Shown here piece by piece: positions 10,601 through 22,855 of a DNA stretch of 64,000 bases. A model generated the notes under the pieces. The model worked only from the letters and a program-made list of their open reading frames with translations, was not told where the DNA came from and searched no databases. The stretch is from Alopecurus myosuroides (Eukaryota; Streptophyta; Magnoliopsida; Poales; Poaceae), in NCBI GenBank assembly GCA_028641055.1, contig CM054060.1, positions 238,356,833 to 238,420,832 of the forward strand, given 5' to 3'. Position 1 is the stretch's first letter. Each line of letters opens with the position of its first letter. The position numbers were made by a program, and so were the translations under genes.

Positions 10601-12336
10601 AACCTTATAAACACATTAACTGGTCAAATTACAAACAAGAAGCGCGAAGGACCTGCCGGCCCTCTGCACGTGTACACGTGGCGTGAACTGGTCGGGTGAG
10701 GCAGAGTTTTTTTTGCTGCTACACGCTAGGGGAGAATGCCTTCTTTCTTCTTTCTCCTTTCTCGCTCGTCCCCGTTGGAAAAGAAACCCTAGCCACCGCG
10801 CCCCGCCCTCCCTCACTGGCAACCCTGCTCCTGCCCCTTTGCCTCCTCTTCTCCATCTCCACCTTGCTGGGAGCGTCCTCCTCCACGTACCGGGGCGGTG
10901 CGCGCGGAGCAAGACGACGGCGGCGGTGAATGGCATCGGCGACCTCACGGTTTTCTAGAGGAGCCTGAGTTCCCGGAGGCAGGGCGGGGAGTGAGGCAGA
11001 GGCATCATGGAGGAGAGGTTGCATCGGATCTCCAACGACCGGGATGGGTGCGCGCATCAAAAAATCAACTCACCCCGAGCCGCCGCAACGCAGCCCCAGC
11101 CTCCTCCACCTCGCCAGCAACGGCGGCCGCCACGAAGAGCGTGCTGATAGAGAATCGGCTCCCAGAGCTTTCCATGCCCGCGCCAAACGAGGGAGGTCGT
11201 CGGCGTGGGATCACGAGTTCTGGCTATCTCCAACCCTGTAAGAGTGGCAATTTCCCTCCGTCCCTCATCTTGTCTGGTTGAATGATTCGGGATTGTAGAA
11301 GTAGCGACAGGTGGAGGATCGATTGATTATTTGATCTGATTAGCTCATTAGGATCTAACACGAGAGGGGTCGTAATATAGAAATGGTTTGCTCTTCTGCT
11401 TCAGGTCGGGCTTCTAGATAGGACCTCGATGTTCATACAACCTGATTTTACATTTGTTTGTTGGATTCGACAGATATTGCAGGCATCTTACAAAAGAACC
11501 ATTGGGAAATACTAAGCACTTAAAATCATATTTGACATATAAAGTGAAGAATACCATTTCTGACCCAGAAGCCCTTTCGGGGGAAATTTAGGAGTCTGAG
11601 AGCAATGTTAGCTAGAGTTTTTTTTCTACAGTGCTGCATTGGTACCATACTATTAGTACTTGTGTATCTAAGAGCGCAATAACTACTGCAGACAAAATGC
11701 ATGCGAGGAGAAATTTGTAGAAAAGCTGAAATGAGCATTTATGTGCAAAGAAACAAAGAGGAATGTCTTCACTCATTCTGGGATTATGTCTTACGAAAAA
11801 TCATCATGATAGTGTTACCTCTGGTGCCACTCATATCTTTTTATGCGGATGGTTTTGACGAGGCATCAAAGATGTCATAATTGGCCATGAAATTGGAGGT
11901 ATTTTACCCAATACTTGCGAATGACACTGCATAACCCGTAATTGCAATCTTCTGAAAATTATGTGTTTATAGCCAAAGTGATTTTTACGCCATAAGTATG
12001 AATGTAATGCAGAAAACTGGGGGGCTCTCAGCCTCAGAAAGATGTCTACATTGATGGCCAACTTGCATCCTATAGCAGAAGAGGTAAATCTTGTTTGTTG
12101 AACTACTGATCTGAATCTTGTCATGTTCACTGCAAACAAAATTATCTTTCACTCAAGCCTTTATCTAATCATTTTAAGGTTCCATGATGCATACAGCATA
12201 CCTGTTGGTGAGATGCTGCAGCTACGAGCTCATGTGCCACTATACACACAAGACCATCATGAACTACCAAGAGCGAGATGAGTATGCTTTCCTGTTAACT
12301 CTACGCCCCTACACGTTTTCCAGTGCAATTTTTTTG
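10601..12336 (+). other. Unidentified gene-like DNA flanking the giant MULE
   Basis: A GC-rich stretch (10690-11240) with an AAACCCTAGCC box and an ATG-started frame (10898-11281, 127 codons, Arg/Pro/Ala-rich) is followed by AT- and T-rich, intron-like DNA to 12336. Two short exon-like segments with plausible splice sites are seen near 12008-12092 and 12180-12282. None encodes a protein I recognise. The layout (GC-rich first exon, T-rich introns) is what a grass gene would look like, so this may be the 5' part of a host gene or captured gene split by the MULE at 12337. Confidence 0.3.
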
Positions 12337-12390
12337 CGGATTCGCTACTTCTCACTCAAGTGAGAATTAGCTTAGAGCACACTCGTGTGG
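12337..12390 (+). repeat. Left terminal inverted repeat of the giant MULE
   Basis: The arm begins CGGATTCGC and holds the core CTCACTCAAGTGAGAA. It pairs with 28065-28118. The core itself contains a short palindrome (CTCACTCAAGTGAG), so the end could form a small hairpin. Confidence 0.8.
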
Positions 12391-12639
12391 GCAACCGTTA
12401 GATACGGGTGACTTCAAGATTCGCGCGTGCACAGGGCTTGACCGTTTGTTTTCGTTGCGAAGGCTCGGCGCGGGTGATTTTTTGTCTTGGGCCTTCTTTG
12501 TTTGGTGGGCTGGGCGCGGTGATGTTTTTGTTTAGTTTTTTTTTCCGCATGTGTAATAACGCGAGCCACCGAACCGTTTTGGTCATCTGTCTGCGCGGCG
12601 GGGCCCACTTTTTTCAGTTTTTGAATTTTATTTTCTTGT

Positions 12640-14317
12640 CTTTGTTTTCTTTTTCTTTCTTTCTCCGCTGCTCTGTTTTTCCCCTCTCCCTCTGTTCATT
12701 TCACCAGGGAGAAGCGGAGGAGCGGCCGAGGCGGTCAGAGCCGCTGCCTTTGATCCGGCAGACGGAGGCGGCTGGGACGGCTCTCCGTCGGCGACGGAAG
12801 TTTTTGGCGGTGGAGTAGTCTGCGCCTCGCCGGGAAGCTTTGGATTCCGTCAATTTCTCTCGAGGTAAAGTTTTTGCTCCCCGCGCCTCATCCCCTCCGG
12901 TGACCTTATCCATGTCAGCGGCAGTATTTTCTGTCCACAATCGGGGACCCCCTTTCCCCCATTCGATGGCTCGGTGCCGGCGACAGCAGGGGGTGCGACG
13001 ACCTCCCACCGGTGTCCACGGGGGAGCGGGGGATTCGAGATTCATTCCCAAAATTACAGCGAAGTGTGCAGAGAACATGGAGTAGGGATTTCGTGCTTAT
13101 AACTGTGACTACGGTATCGTTGTGTGGAGTGGGTTGCAGATGTTTTTTCGATGGTGATTTTACATGTTTTTGATCATTCGAGTTCGGCAACTGTTGATTA
13201 TTTGTGCGTGGGTGTTCCTGAGCTTTGGCTGTGTGTTTCGGATGATATGTATCTTAGTAGTTAGTAGTAGATGCGGCGATATCTATGTTCTAGTTCCATC
13301 AAAAGTTAGTGTGCCATGATAGTTGTGGGGAACTGATGTTTGTTTTTGTTTATTCACATATCTATTTTTCTGAATTGTGTACATGTACCTTTCCTGTATT
13401 GGTTGATGGATTGCTATATATGTGATGATTGGAAATAATGTTTGTGATTAGTTACTGTCACGTGGACACCTCAATGGTTGCTGCAAACATATGGCTGCTG
13501 CTGCTGCTATTTTGAGCGTGTTCATGTCTTCCGGTATTTGGGACACATTTTTCTTTGGAATGTGTCATTATTTTCTAGGCTTTGGGAGTAATTGCCAGTA
13601 CTGGTATTTGATATAGCATTGTAGATAAATGTTCAGATCCATGTGGTATCTTCTATCATCTGCATGTTCCCAGTTTATCATATCAGGACAGGTTATGCAA
13701 ATCAACTCTAGTCAGCGATCACATCAGTGTGTTTTTTTTTTTTGTTCTAAGGTTCTTCACAATTGGGCATTAAAACCTGCTGACTCTGTGACTACCCCAT
13801 GAATTGTTTTTCTATGCAGCTGTATGCATGCCAGATGCAAACGGTCGAGTTAGGATCCTTTTTTAATAAGGGAGGTTTTATGGCAGATCCTTCTCTTAGT
13901 GCCTTTTGTCAGATAACTAGAGAGAGAAAATGGATATAGTTTTGCAGGCGTGGCAACTTGCGTTTTTTGAAACGGAGTCGCTTGGTAGTTAGTTGACCAA
14001 GTTGGGCCTTGTATAGTAATTTTGTTATCAGCGATCACATCAGTGTGTCCTGGGGAAGAATCTGGATCACATCAGTGTGTCCTGGGGCATGCAGTTTTTG
14101 CAGTAGTTTCTTGTGTTAGGCTGTAGCGATCTTCTCTATTTTTTCACCGGGGGCAAGTAATATAACCACTTGATGGCTGATTAGGTACTGCTCTTAAGCA
14201 ATATAACCACTGACGGCTTATTTTGGTACTGCTCTTGTTATGGGGTTCCTGCTCTGTAATTGTCTTTTTTCAGTTGCACTTGAAAATGTAATATGTTTAT
14301 TACTAAATGTTTTTTAG
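12640..14317 (+). promoter_or_regulatory. 5' leader exon and leader intron of the ULP1-like gene
   Basis: A pyrimidine-rich stretch (12640-12710, TTTCTTTCTTTCTCCGCTGC) leads into a GC-rich segment that ends in CTCGAG before GTAAAGTTTT at 12865. The acceptor TTTTTTAG at 14310-14317 precedes ACT and the ATG at 14321. This gives a leader intron of 1453 bp, a common arrangement in grass genes. The intron contains short tandem duplications (GATCACATCAGTGTGTCCTGGG twice near 14033-14090; ATATAACCACT...GGTACTGCTCTT twice at 14160-14235). The transcription start and TATA box were not located. Confidence 0.5.
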
Positions 14318-17300
14318 ACTATGGAGAAGGTTGGATGTACCAGACACAAGGGAAACAGTCTTGTTGTGTCTCCGGGAAGAGATTATTATGTCGAAGAACC
14401 AGGGAGCAACGGGATAAATGTGATAGAAGAAATGACCGACACAGAAGTATCACAAGACTTGTTCTACGAGGGAATAAAAAAACTTGTATGTGTGAGCATA
14501 TGTTTTTGTCTTGTATATGGTCTGTGTTCTTTTTTTTATCATACCCCCCATGCAAACTGAGATTCCGATCATTCAACAACTCGTGCTGAAAAGTGTTAAG
14601 AGGAAAGCAGTACGCCAAACTGCAAGGATTAAGAAAAGGAAGGTATATGACTGTCATCAGCTATTCTCATGTTTTCTCGTTTTTGTAACAGTCTGTATCC
14701 ACAAGTTTAGTTTTTACGGAGATTTGTTTCTGAATACAAGAATTTTTCTGAGGTGGGAATAGTGGTGGTGTGCTCTTTTTTCTGTTTTTTTCAGAGAAGT
14801 AGCATGTATGCATGTTTTTGAGTTTTTGTTTTCCTAATTTTTGTGTTTTATTCCTTTTTGTTCATCAGAGGTCAAAATTTCAACATATCACCTGTACTGC
14901 CAGTGACGAAGAAGCTGAAACAAAAGCATATAGCAGGTGCAGTATACGCTATTTTCACGAGATCGTCAAGCACGTCCGCAAGAGTGAACACATGATTGAA
15001 TCGGTGAAGGGCATAGGTTTTGGGGAACTCCTAGAACTTGACGATTGTTATGTCCCAAGACCTCTTGCGCAGTGGATAGCTGACAATGCATCACCAGACA
15101 CTGAAGAAATCGTCATCAAAGGAAAATCAATTCCAATCTCCATACAATCTATCAGAGATGTTCTAGATCTCCCAGAAGGACACATGTCTGTTGATGTTGA
15201 CGAGGAAGAAGGGAAGACAAGATTCCTGTCACTCTTTGGACTAACTGAAGTTCCTAAAATAAAATATTTTGGCGACAAGATCAAGAATGAGACGCTGGAA
15301 CATGAGCAATTCTGCAGGTGTTTTATGGCTGTTATTCTGGGGACATTCCTCTGCCCTAACTCTAGTACGAAGGTAGGCACCAAGTACCTCGGCGCTCTTG
15401 TCGATGTTGACAAGATAAAGGAGAGAAACTGGTGTAAATTTGTGCATGATTGGTTGATATTCTACATCAAAAAGTACCTCTTGAACAAGCAAAAAGAGAA
15501 TCGAGTCACACTCACTCTTGGCGGATGCATATATCAGTTATCGGTATATCCCTAATACAATTCTATTTTTTCAGTCCGCCCTTTTTTTTGTTTTGTATAG
15601 TTGAATGTCAACATATTACTTTTTTGTAACTTTTTCTCTGTGTGTAACTTCGAATGATTTTTTTACATTGAACCTGTCCTTCTTTATTTTCCAGCAAAAG
15701 CATGTTTGTTCAATGTCGTTTGTTCACAACTTAGTTTTTTACTACATTTTTTTCTATTATGTAGGTGAGGTATCTTGATTTTGTCGACTTCGGTTCAATC
15801 ATGTTACCAACTACTCTCCCGAGAATTCGAGTCTGGAAAGGAAATCTAATAAAGCACTTCAGTGACATGGATATTGGAAAAAATGGGAAATATGGAGAAC
15901 TACCAGTGAGTCATTTTTCAGAAAACTTTTTATGATTTTTTGTTTGTTGGTACTTTTTCATCTTTTTGCTTTTCAAATTGTCTCTCCCGCTTTCTGTTTT
16001 TAGTGCTATCTTACTGGACATTTTTATTTTTTCTTTGTTCTCATGAACAGATTAAAGATATCAGCTAAACTTGTTATGCATTCAAATCAAACATAACTGA
16101 TTTTGAGCTAAGGTTGTCAATGGATGACATCTTCGGAAATTCTGTTACAGATAAGGTAAAATAAGTTTTAAGTCTCAAATTTTTCTAGGTTTACATTTTT
16201 TTTGCGGTTGTTGTCTTTTTGTTAACGCATAAGGCTTTCTACTTTTTATTTTCTCATAATCTATCATCTGTCCTCTGTTTTGCTCTTTTACAGGTCAAAG
16301 ACGACATTATAGGAACTTTTCAGAAGTACTTTAATGGTGAAGAGCCGAAATTCACGTCAAAAGCTCACAATCTTTTCATTGATATCTTGCGAAACTTGAA
16401 GTCAAGCATCATCTGCACTGAAGATACAGTGAAGATTGTCTCGTCAGACGACAATGACAATTCAAATCAGAATTCAAATGGATCTGGCAGCACACAAAAA
16501 GTTGACCAAGATGAAAACAATTGCTTCCGAGAAGATACAAATGGTCAGCCTTAGCATTTAGTTTTGTTTTTATCCATATTTTTTTTTTGCTGTAAGCGTT
16601 CTCTTGTGCTTCGTGTGTTTTTTATTTTTGCCCCTTTCTTTTTAAATTGTGCAGGGTCAGATACCATCAACTTTAAGAGTAGCAAAAAAGATGACAGTAC
16701 TAGCAGCCAACACTCTGCTAGTTCACAAGTAAAAATAACTGAATCTGGTGCAAAAGGAGCTGAAACTGATGGGAGGAAAATAGGAAACCTACTGAAAGAT
16801 GTTGTTGCTTTTAAGGTGTTACTTTTTTATTTTTTTCTCAACTGATAAATGTTTTTGATTTTTTATGTACGGATGAGTTTTGTTTTTTCTTACACGCTGT
16901 CGAGGTCTCCTTGCCATATTTTTTTCTCCCTTTTGACAATTCTGCATGGTGTTTGTTCCTTTTTTCGGGCAGGTTGATACAAAATCAGTGTGCGCACAAG
17001 CTAAAGTCCATCATTGTGACAGAACAGCGAGCCTTGATTATATGTTGATGCAAGAAGGTCAAGCGAACCAACTTAATGAAGAAACAAGCTTGGGGAGTCC
17101 GCTCTGTGTAGAAAACGATAAAGTTTTACAACCAGGTTTACTATTATTTTTGAAATATTATTTTGATGTGCTTTGTTGTTCCTTTTTCTCAATTCTATAA
17201 GTTCTAGTTCCCCATCAAATAAGTTTTTGGTTTTTGGTTCCTATTTTTTTACCTAGATGCTGCTGATCAAAAACATCAACTGGAAAAGATTGAATCAACT

Positions 17301-18619
17301 GAGCCCGAAACCTTTTCTGGATTCAACGAGTTTGCAGGGGAAAAACAGAGCTCTACCATTGAATTGCATGAAAGACAGTTGACACCCAGAAAAGCTTTCA
17401 ACAACATAACATCCATGTCACTCATTGGTAAGTTTTATCTTTTTCTTTTTGGGGGTTTGTGTTGCATCTCCTTCGTATTTTTTGTTTTCTGTTCTAACGA
17501 TAGGTGGGTTGTACCAAAAATTTTGGTCCCTTTTTTCATTTTCTTTAATTACTTTCTTTTTATGACATGGGGGCAGCTGAGCAGTATGGTTCAGTTGACA
17601 AGAGCAGGAAGGCAGGAGAAAGTAGGGAAGAGTATTTGAAGCAAGCAGCTAGAAAGTATTACTTCAAAGACGCAACGGTTCCATCTTTCCGGGTGTTTGA
17701 GGATCTTGATGATAACGGGAACTTCATAGAAGAACCCGAACTTAGGCGACCAGTTGGAACAGATCGCGACGGGGTTTGTGTTTCCTAGCAACACACATTG
17801 AAAGTTTTAAATTTTTAATTTCATTGATAGTTAGTAGTTCTGTTATTTAAACACTTTTTTTAGTGGTTTTTCTTTTTTTTATCATGACAGGTTTTGCATG
17901 AAATGTCTCAAATGAAAGATAGAGAGGAAACAAAAAAACAAACGAACAGTAAGGTGTGTTTCTCCATTTTTATACTTTCTTCCATGGGGGGGGGGGGGGG
18001 TCAGAGAGGGAGGGGGAGAGTAAATTTTTTTACTTTCTCCCCTTTTGTTGGCCCTTTAACCAAATTTCCCTTTATATTTCTATCCAACATACTAGGATTG
18101 TACAAGGCTAAACACAAGTGACAACTCTTACGAGAGTAGCATCCAGTGTGCGCAAAGGCAGCCAATCTGCTCACCTTGTTCAATTTCACCAATAAAACAA
18201 CACGCATGTAACGATGATTCCTTTGTTAATCTAGTAAGTTTTTTTATTCATGTACTGTTTAGCAATGATTACAAAAAAATCCTTTCTGTTTTGTCTGTTT
18301 TTCTATGCTGCGCAACCCTTTTTTTGGATTTTATTTACGCATAGCTTTCATTGTTTTAAAATAGGTTTCACCAGGAACACCCTCCCACGGAATATCATCA
18401 CAAAGCAAATTGATGAAAGATGATGTTTACCAAAACAGTTCCTCAGTAAGTTATTTTTTGTCATCCTTGTACCTAAATCCTTTTTGTGTTATTTTTTGTG
18501 GTTTAATTTCTACCTTTTTTGTTTAAACACAGGTTCACAAACCTATGGAAATTATAAAGGGGCGGAGACTTTGTACAGACGAAGATCACATAGGAACAGA
18601 TTCCGAGAACAAACAACAA

Positions 18620-21269
18620 GTACATATGTTTTTCTTTTGCTCCCTTTTTCGATTTTCTTTTTCTTTTTTTAATTGCCAAATTGATTTTGTTTTACCTACA
18701 ATTTTCATATACCCCCTCTCTTTTGTGCAACATACAACAAAATCTGTCCCGATATTCTTCACATACGCCTAATTTATATTTTTGAAACATGGCTTTTAAG
18801 AGCACCCCCATTTGCACATGCAACTAGCTTTTTTATGGCTAACTTAGCCACACCCCCCCTCAAGCCTTAGTTGCATATGCAACTTTTAGGAGTACCCAGT
18901 TGCACATGCAACTAGTTGTTTTTTACCATTTTTATCACACTTTCAAATTTGTATTTACCCATGTCATCGTCAACTTCTTAATTACATACAGAGTACATAT
19001 TTGTAGTTCAAACACAAGCGTAGACTTCAAAAGTTATATTTTCTGCTTGATGTTTTATGTAGAGCTAGTCGATTTGCTTGTCGACACACTATTTTTTCCC
19101 CGAGCTAGCAAGGCATAGACTCAACCCAAAACAAGACAAATTCTAGCTTAAAAAAGCACCACACCATGACAGTTCTTCTATGGATCCCGAGTACCGAACC
19201 CGCCCAAACCCTCTCAAAGCCCGCTCGAGTTTCCCCCAGTTGCATATGCAACTTAAGCCTACAGCCAGGTTTTTTTTCACCTTTTTTGCGTTTTCTCTCT
19301 GTGCGTGTTTTGTAAACCCCTAGTTGCATATGCAACTTTAAGCGCTATAGCAAGGGTTTTCACTTTTCTGGTTTTCTCTGTGCTTTGTTTTGTTTAACCA
19401 CCCACTTGCATATGCAACTTTTTTAAGACCGTAGTTGCACACGCAACTTAAAGGCCGTAGTTGCATATGCAACTTAGGCCTTTTTCCTCACAGCTATTAA
19501 CACCTAGTTGCATATGCAACCTTAAGCGCCATAGCTTTCAACTTTTGTGGTTTCTCTGTGTTTGTTTGTTAACCAACCAGTTGCACACGCAACTTTTAAG
19601 GCCATGCATGTACACTAGGTACATGAATCCTGTTTTGATTTCGCCTTTGTGAGAACTGTTTTTGGTGGTCGAAATTGGTCATGAATCTTGTAAGTTTTCA
19701 TTATGATGAACTGCTTTTTGATAGTGAAATTGCTCATGAATTCTGTTAATTTCCTCATGCTTTTAGTTGTAATTGGTACTGATCGTTTGGTTATTTTTTG
19801 CTCACTGTTATGTGCAATTCTTGCATTTATAGACTTCTTTTTTGGAAGAACAGTAAGTGTAGCAGTTTTGTAGTTGTAGCGTTTATACATGATTATTACA
19901 ACCAAATGGTGGTGGTAAATTTTGGTCATGGATTTTTGATTTCCTTTGATCATCAACTCTGTTGATTTTCCCCAAGTTCGAGGTGATGAACTGCTTTGGT
20001 GGTAAGTAGGCAGCTACTGATCAATAATTGCTTGCTCAGTGTTACCTGAATTTCTTTTTGGGTTTATCCTCTGATTTAGTTTTACTTCTGATTCTCCATT
20101 GTCACTCTGACGAACTGCTATGGCGGTGAAACCGGGCATGAACCCTGTTTTGGTTTCGTTATAATGAACTGCTTTTTGGTGTTGAAATCTGTCATGGACT
20201 CTGTTTTTGTTTTCGACTTGATGAACTGCTTTGGTGGTGAATTTTGGTACTGAAGTATGTTGTTTTTCGACTTTGAAGAACTGTTCTGGTGGTCAAATTT
20301 GTCCGACAACCTTTGTTGATTTACTCATCTTGCTTTTAGTAGTAAATCAACAAGGTTTGTGATCAGGCCCGTTCTGGTGGTTAAATTGGCCGACAACCTT
20401 GTTTGATTTACTCATCGACTTGAAGAACTGTTCTGATCGTCCTTTCCTAGTTTGCGATCAAGTGGTGATGAAGTTGGTCATGAACCCTGCTAAATTTCCC
20501 CCTGATGAACTTTTTTTTGGTGGTTAAATTGGTCCTGAACCTTTTGTTAAATTGGTCCTGAACCTTTTGTTAATTTGGTCCTGAATCTTGTTAAATTACA
20601 GCTTTGGTGGCGAAAATCTGGCATGAACTATGTTTTGATTTTTCCTCATGCTTTCAGTGTACATGCATGCTTCTGTGTACATGCATGCTTCAGTTGCATA
20701 CGCAACTTTAAGGCCGTAGTTGCATATGCAACTCAGGGCTTTTTTCCCACAGCTGAAGCATGCATATGCAACTTAGACCATTTGTTTGTTTTCTCTGTTT
20801 TTATCTATTTAAACACCTAGTTGCATATGCAACTTTTTAAGCGCCATAGCCAGGGTTTCTCTGTGTTTGTTTCCAGTTGCATACGCAACTTTTAAGGCCG
20901 TAGTTGCATATGCAACTTAGGCCTTTTTTTCTCACAGCTAGTTTCCATTTTTTGTTGTTTTCTCTGTTTTGTCTATTTTAAACCCCCTAGCAGTGCAAAC
21001 GCAACTTATGATTTTTCCGCATTAGTTGCATATGTAAGGGACTGGGGAGATGTAGAAAATCTAAAATGTTTTTTTAATTACAAACCTGAATGATTCTACC
21101 AACTACATATAAGTAAAATTATGCATGTAAGGGACTGGGGAGATGTACTTTGAACTTTTTGCATGAACCAAATAATAGTAATTGAGTTTTTCTTCTTGTA
21201 CTATAGTGGCATATGATACCCGCAGTTTTCTCCTCACATTAAAGTAATTATTGTTTTGCTGTTTTGTAG
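18620..21269 (+). repeat. Large intron 14 of the ULP1-like gene with palindrome array
   Basis: This 2650-bp intron is ten times longer than most of its neighbours. Two zones (18820-19595 and 20690-21035) carry about 17 copies of AGTTGCATATGCAACT, a perfect 16-bp palindrome, or close forms with CACATG, CATACG or CACACG in the centre. Copies start for example at 18869, 18898, 19238, 19322, 19433, 19459, 19579, 20692, 20718, 20819, 20875 and 20902. Between these zones lies a different set of degenerate repeats. Near the 3' end TGTAAGGGACTGGGGAGATG occurs twice (about 21032 and 21126). No protein is encoded. Confidence 0.8.
19615..20640 (+). repeat. Degenerate repeat block (TGATGAACTGCTTTGGTGGT type) inside intron 14
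   Basis: Variants of a phrase made of GATGAACTGCTTTTTGGTGG followed by AAATTGGTCATGAACCCTGTT recur at roughly 60-120 bp spacing, for example near 19668, 19707, 19985, 20110, 20165, 20220, 20275, 20405 and 20505. TTAAATTGGTCCTGAACCTT is repeated almost exactly at 20526-20575. The block is enclosed by the two palindrome zones. It has no long frame and no known family. Confidence 0.6.
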
Positions 21270-22855
21270 ATTTCACCAGAGGTTCAAATTCTAGGAGAGA
21301 AAGAATTCAAGAAAACTTGTAGTAATTTGTGCGACGAAACAGACAAATACTACAACGTCAACATGGTAGTGCAAAGTTCGACTTCAACACATAGTAAAGA
21401 GAATGTTCCACCAAAGAGAGTACTTAACCCAAGCAGATACGTTTGTTCACCATACGATAACAACCAGAGACCTTACATTCAAGCAAACAGCCAGAAATTA
21501 TATGAGTCAATCGTCTATCTATCCGAGGACGAAGACTATATGGAGTAAGTGTTTGTTTTTTGTTATTATTTTAACTTTGTTTTGTGTTTATGTTTTTGTT
21601 TGTTGTTTTCGAATGTAACAAGCAAAATACTAACACTCTTTTTTTCCTTCCTTTTTTTATTCTCACAGCAAATGGGTTGTGAACATAGACAACTGTAAAG
21701 CATCAATGTTACAAATTGGGGAATCGTTCAAACCAAATGGTTGGGTTCATGCTTATGTCATCAATACATTTTGTCGAAGATTATTTAGAGAAAAACATCC
21801 AAAGATTTCAAAGAAACACTATTTTTTCCACACCGTCGCTGTAAGTAATTTTTTGTCATTGAGCATTGTACTTCGTTTAACTCTACCCGCTGTATTTAGC
21901 AAGATCCTCTTTATACTCCATGTCCCCCCCACCCCCCGTAGTTACATAAATTTTTTGTTCCCATGTTTTCTCTTGAAATGTTCTCCAGGAATTTTTGCTA
22001 GAGAAGTGGCCTAATGAATACATGAGAGGAAAATGGAAGCAAAATGTGTTGAAAGGTTTCCAAGGAGCTGGATCAGCACACCCACTACATCTTGCTCATC
22101 GTGTAATATAGCTTTTTCTGTTCGTTTTTAACATAGAGTCTGAACTGACAAGTTTTCCTTTTGCTATAAATAACACTGATTTATTTTTGTTATATCTCTT
22201 CTTCTTTTTTACAGCTATACTTCCCATCATTGTTTGAATCACACTACTTCCTCTTCGTAGTCGACTTGAAGAATCAGAACTTTGTATTCCTTGACCCTTT
22301 GCTTGGGAAAGATAGTTCATACCATAAAGCCTGCGACAAGAAAATGGTAGATTTTTTCGCTCACCTATGTAAATATCAGTTTGAATCATGGATTCTTTTT
22401 GCCAAGTTGTTATTTGTTTATATATATATTTTTAATTCTTGGCACGTCTAGATGAGAAACTTTGTCAACATGTGGTACGAAGCTGGTTTGAAAAGAATGG
22501 ATTTCGACAATTATGGACACCTTTTCCCTGTTGTTCCGAAGCAAAAGACAGGGTATTGATCTCCTTTTCACACATACCACGCAGACCTCTACTATAATTT
22601 TTGTTCTCAGTCTATAGTTTTTGCTTTTTTATGTGCTATCAATAACCATTTTTATCTTACGAATTATACAGCAACGACTGCGGTATTTTTCTAATCAAGC
22701 TGATGGAGCTTTGGTGTCCAAGGAATCCGATGTTGTGTTCATTTTCAGCACAAGATATCCCCGGTTTCCGCATTCAGTTAGGAGTTGAGAGTGTGTTCAA
22801 CAAATACAACACCGAAGATGACGCGAAAATACTCATACAAAATTTCAACCCTAAG

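Larger units (their letters stand above)
14321..22855 (+). pseudogene. ULP1-like (C48-type) cysteine protease gene of the giant MULE, 20 exons, one nonsense codon
   Basis: Exons, all with GT-AG borders and agreeing phases: 14321-14485, 14562-14642, 14869-15543, 15765-15905, 16051-16155, 16294-16543, 16655-16815, 16973-17135, 17257-17427, 17577-17773, 17891-17953, 18096-18233, 18365-18445, 18533-18619, 21270-21544, 21669-21840, 21989-22102, 22215-22346, 22452-22552, 22672-22855 (1152 codons); further 3' exons are uncertain. Exon 3 encodes a domain with CRCFMAVILGTFLCP, as in other grass ULP-like proteins. Exons 7-14 are polar and low in complexity. Exons 16-20 hold the peptidase: HYFLFVVDLKNQNFVFLD gives His (codon at 22242) and Asp (codon at 22293), spaced as in yeast Ulp1. 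QKTGNDCGIF, across exons 19-20, gives the oxyanion Gln and the Cys (codon at 22679). ULP1 enzymes process SUMO; whether this one does is unknown. A TAA at 16066-16068 interrupts exon 5. The 35-codon exon 5 is symmetric, so skipping it would keep the frame. Confidence 0.85.

Noticed and set aside
12408..12818. A 136-codon + strand frame near the left MULE end as a gene
   Set aside because: Phe/Leu/Ser-rich translation of a T- and pyrimidine-rich promoter/leader; no motif and it lies upstream of a better-supported leader exon.
16060..16068. An alternative splice acceptor that would avoid the TAA in exon 5
   Set aside because: The next AG (ATATCAG) leads to a frame with an early TGA, so it does not rescue the message.
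18820..21035. The palindrome array as a CRISPR array
   Set aside because: Spacing is irregular, repeats are short and variable, the DNA is an intron of a eukaryotic-type gene and no cas genes occur.
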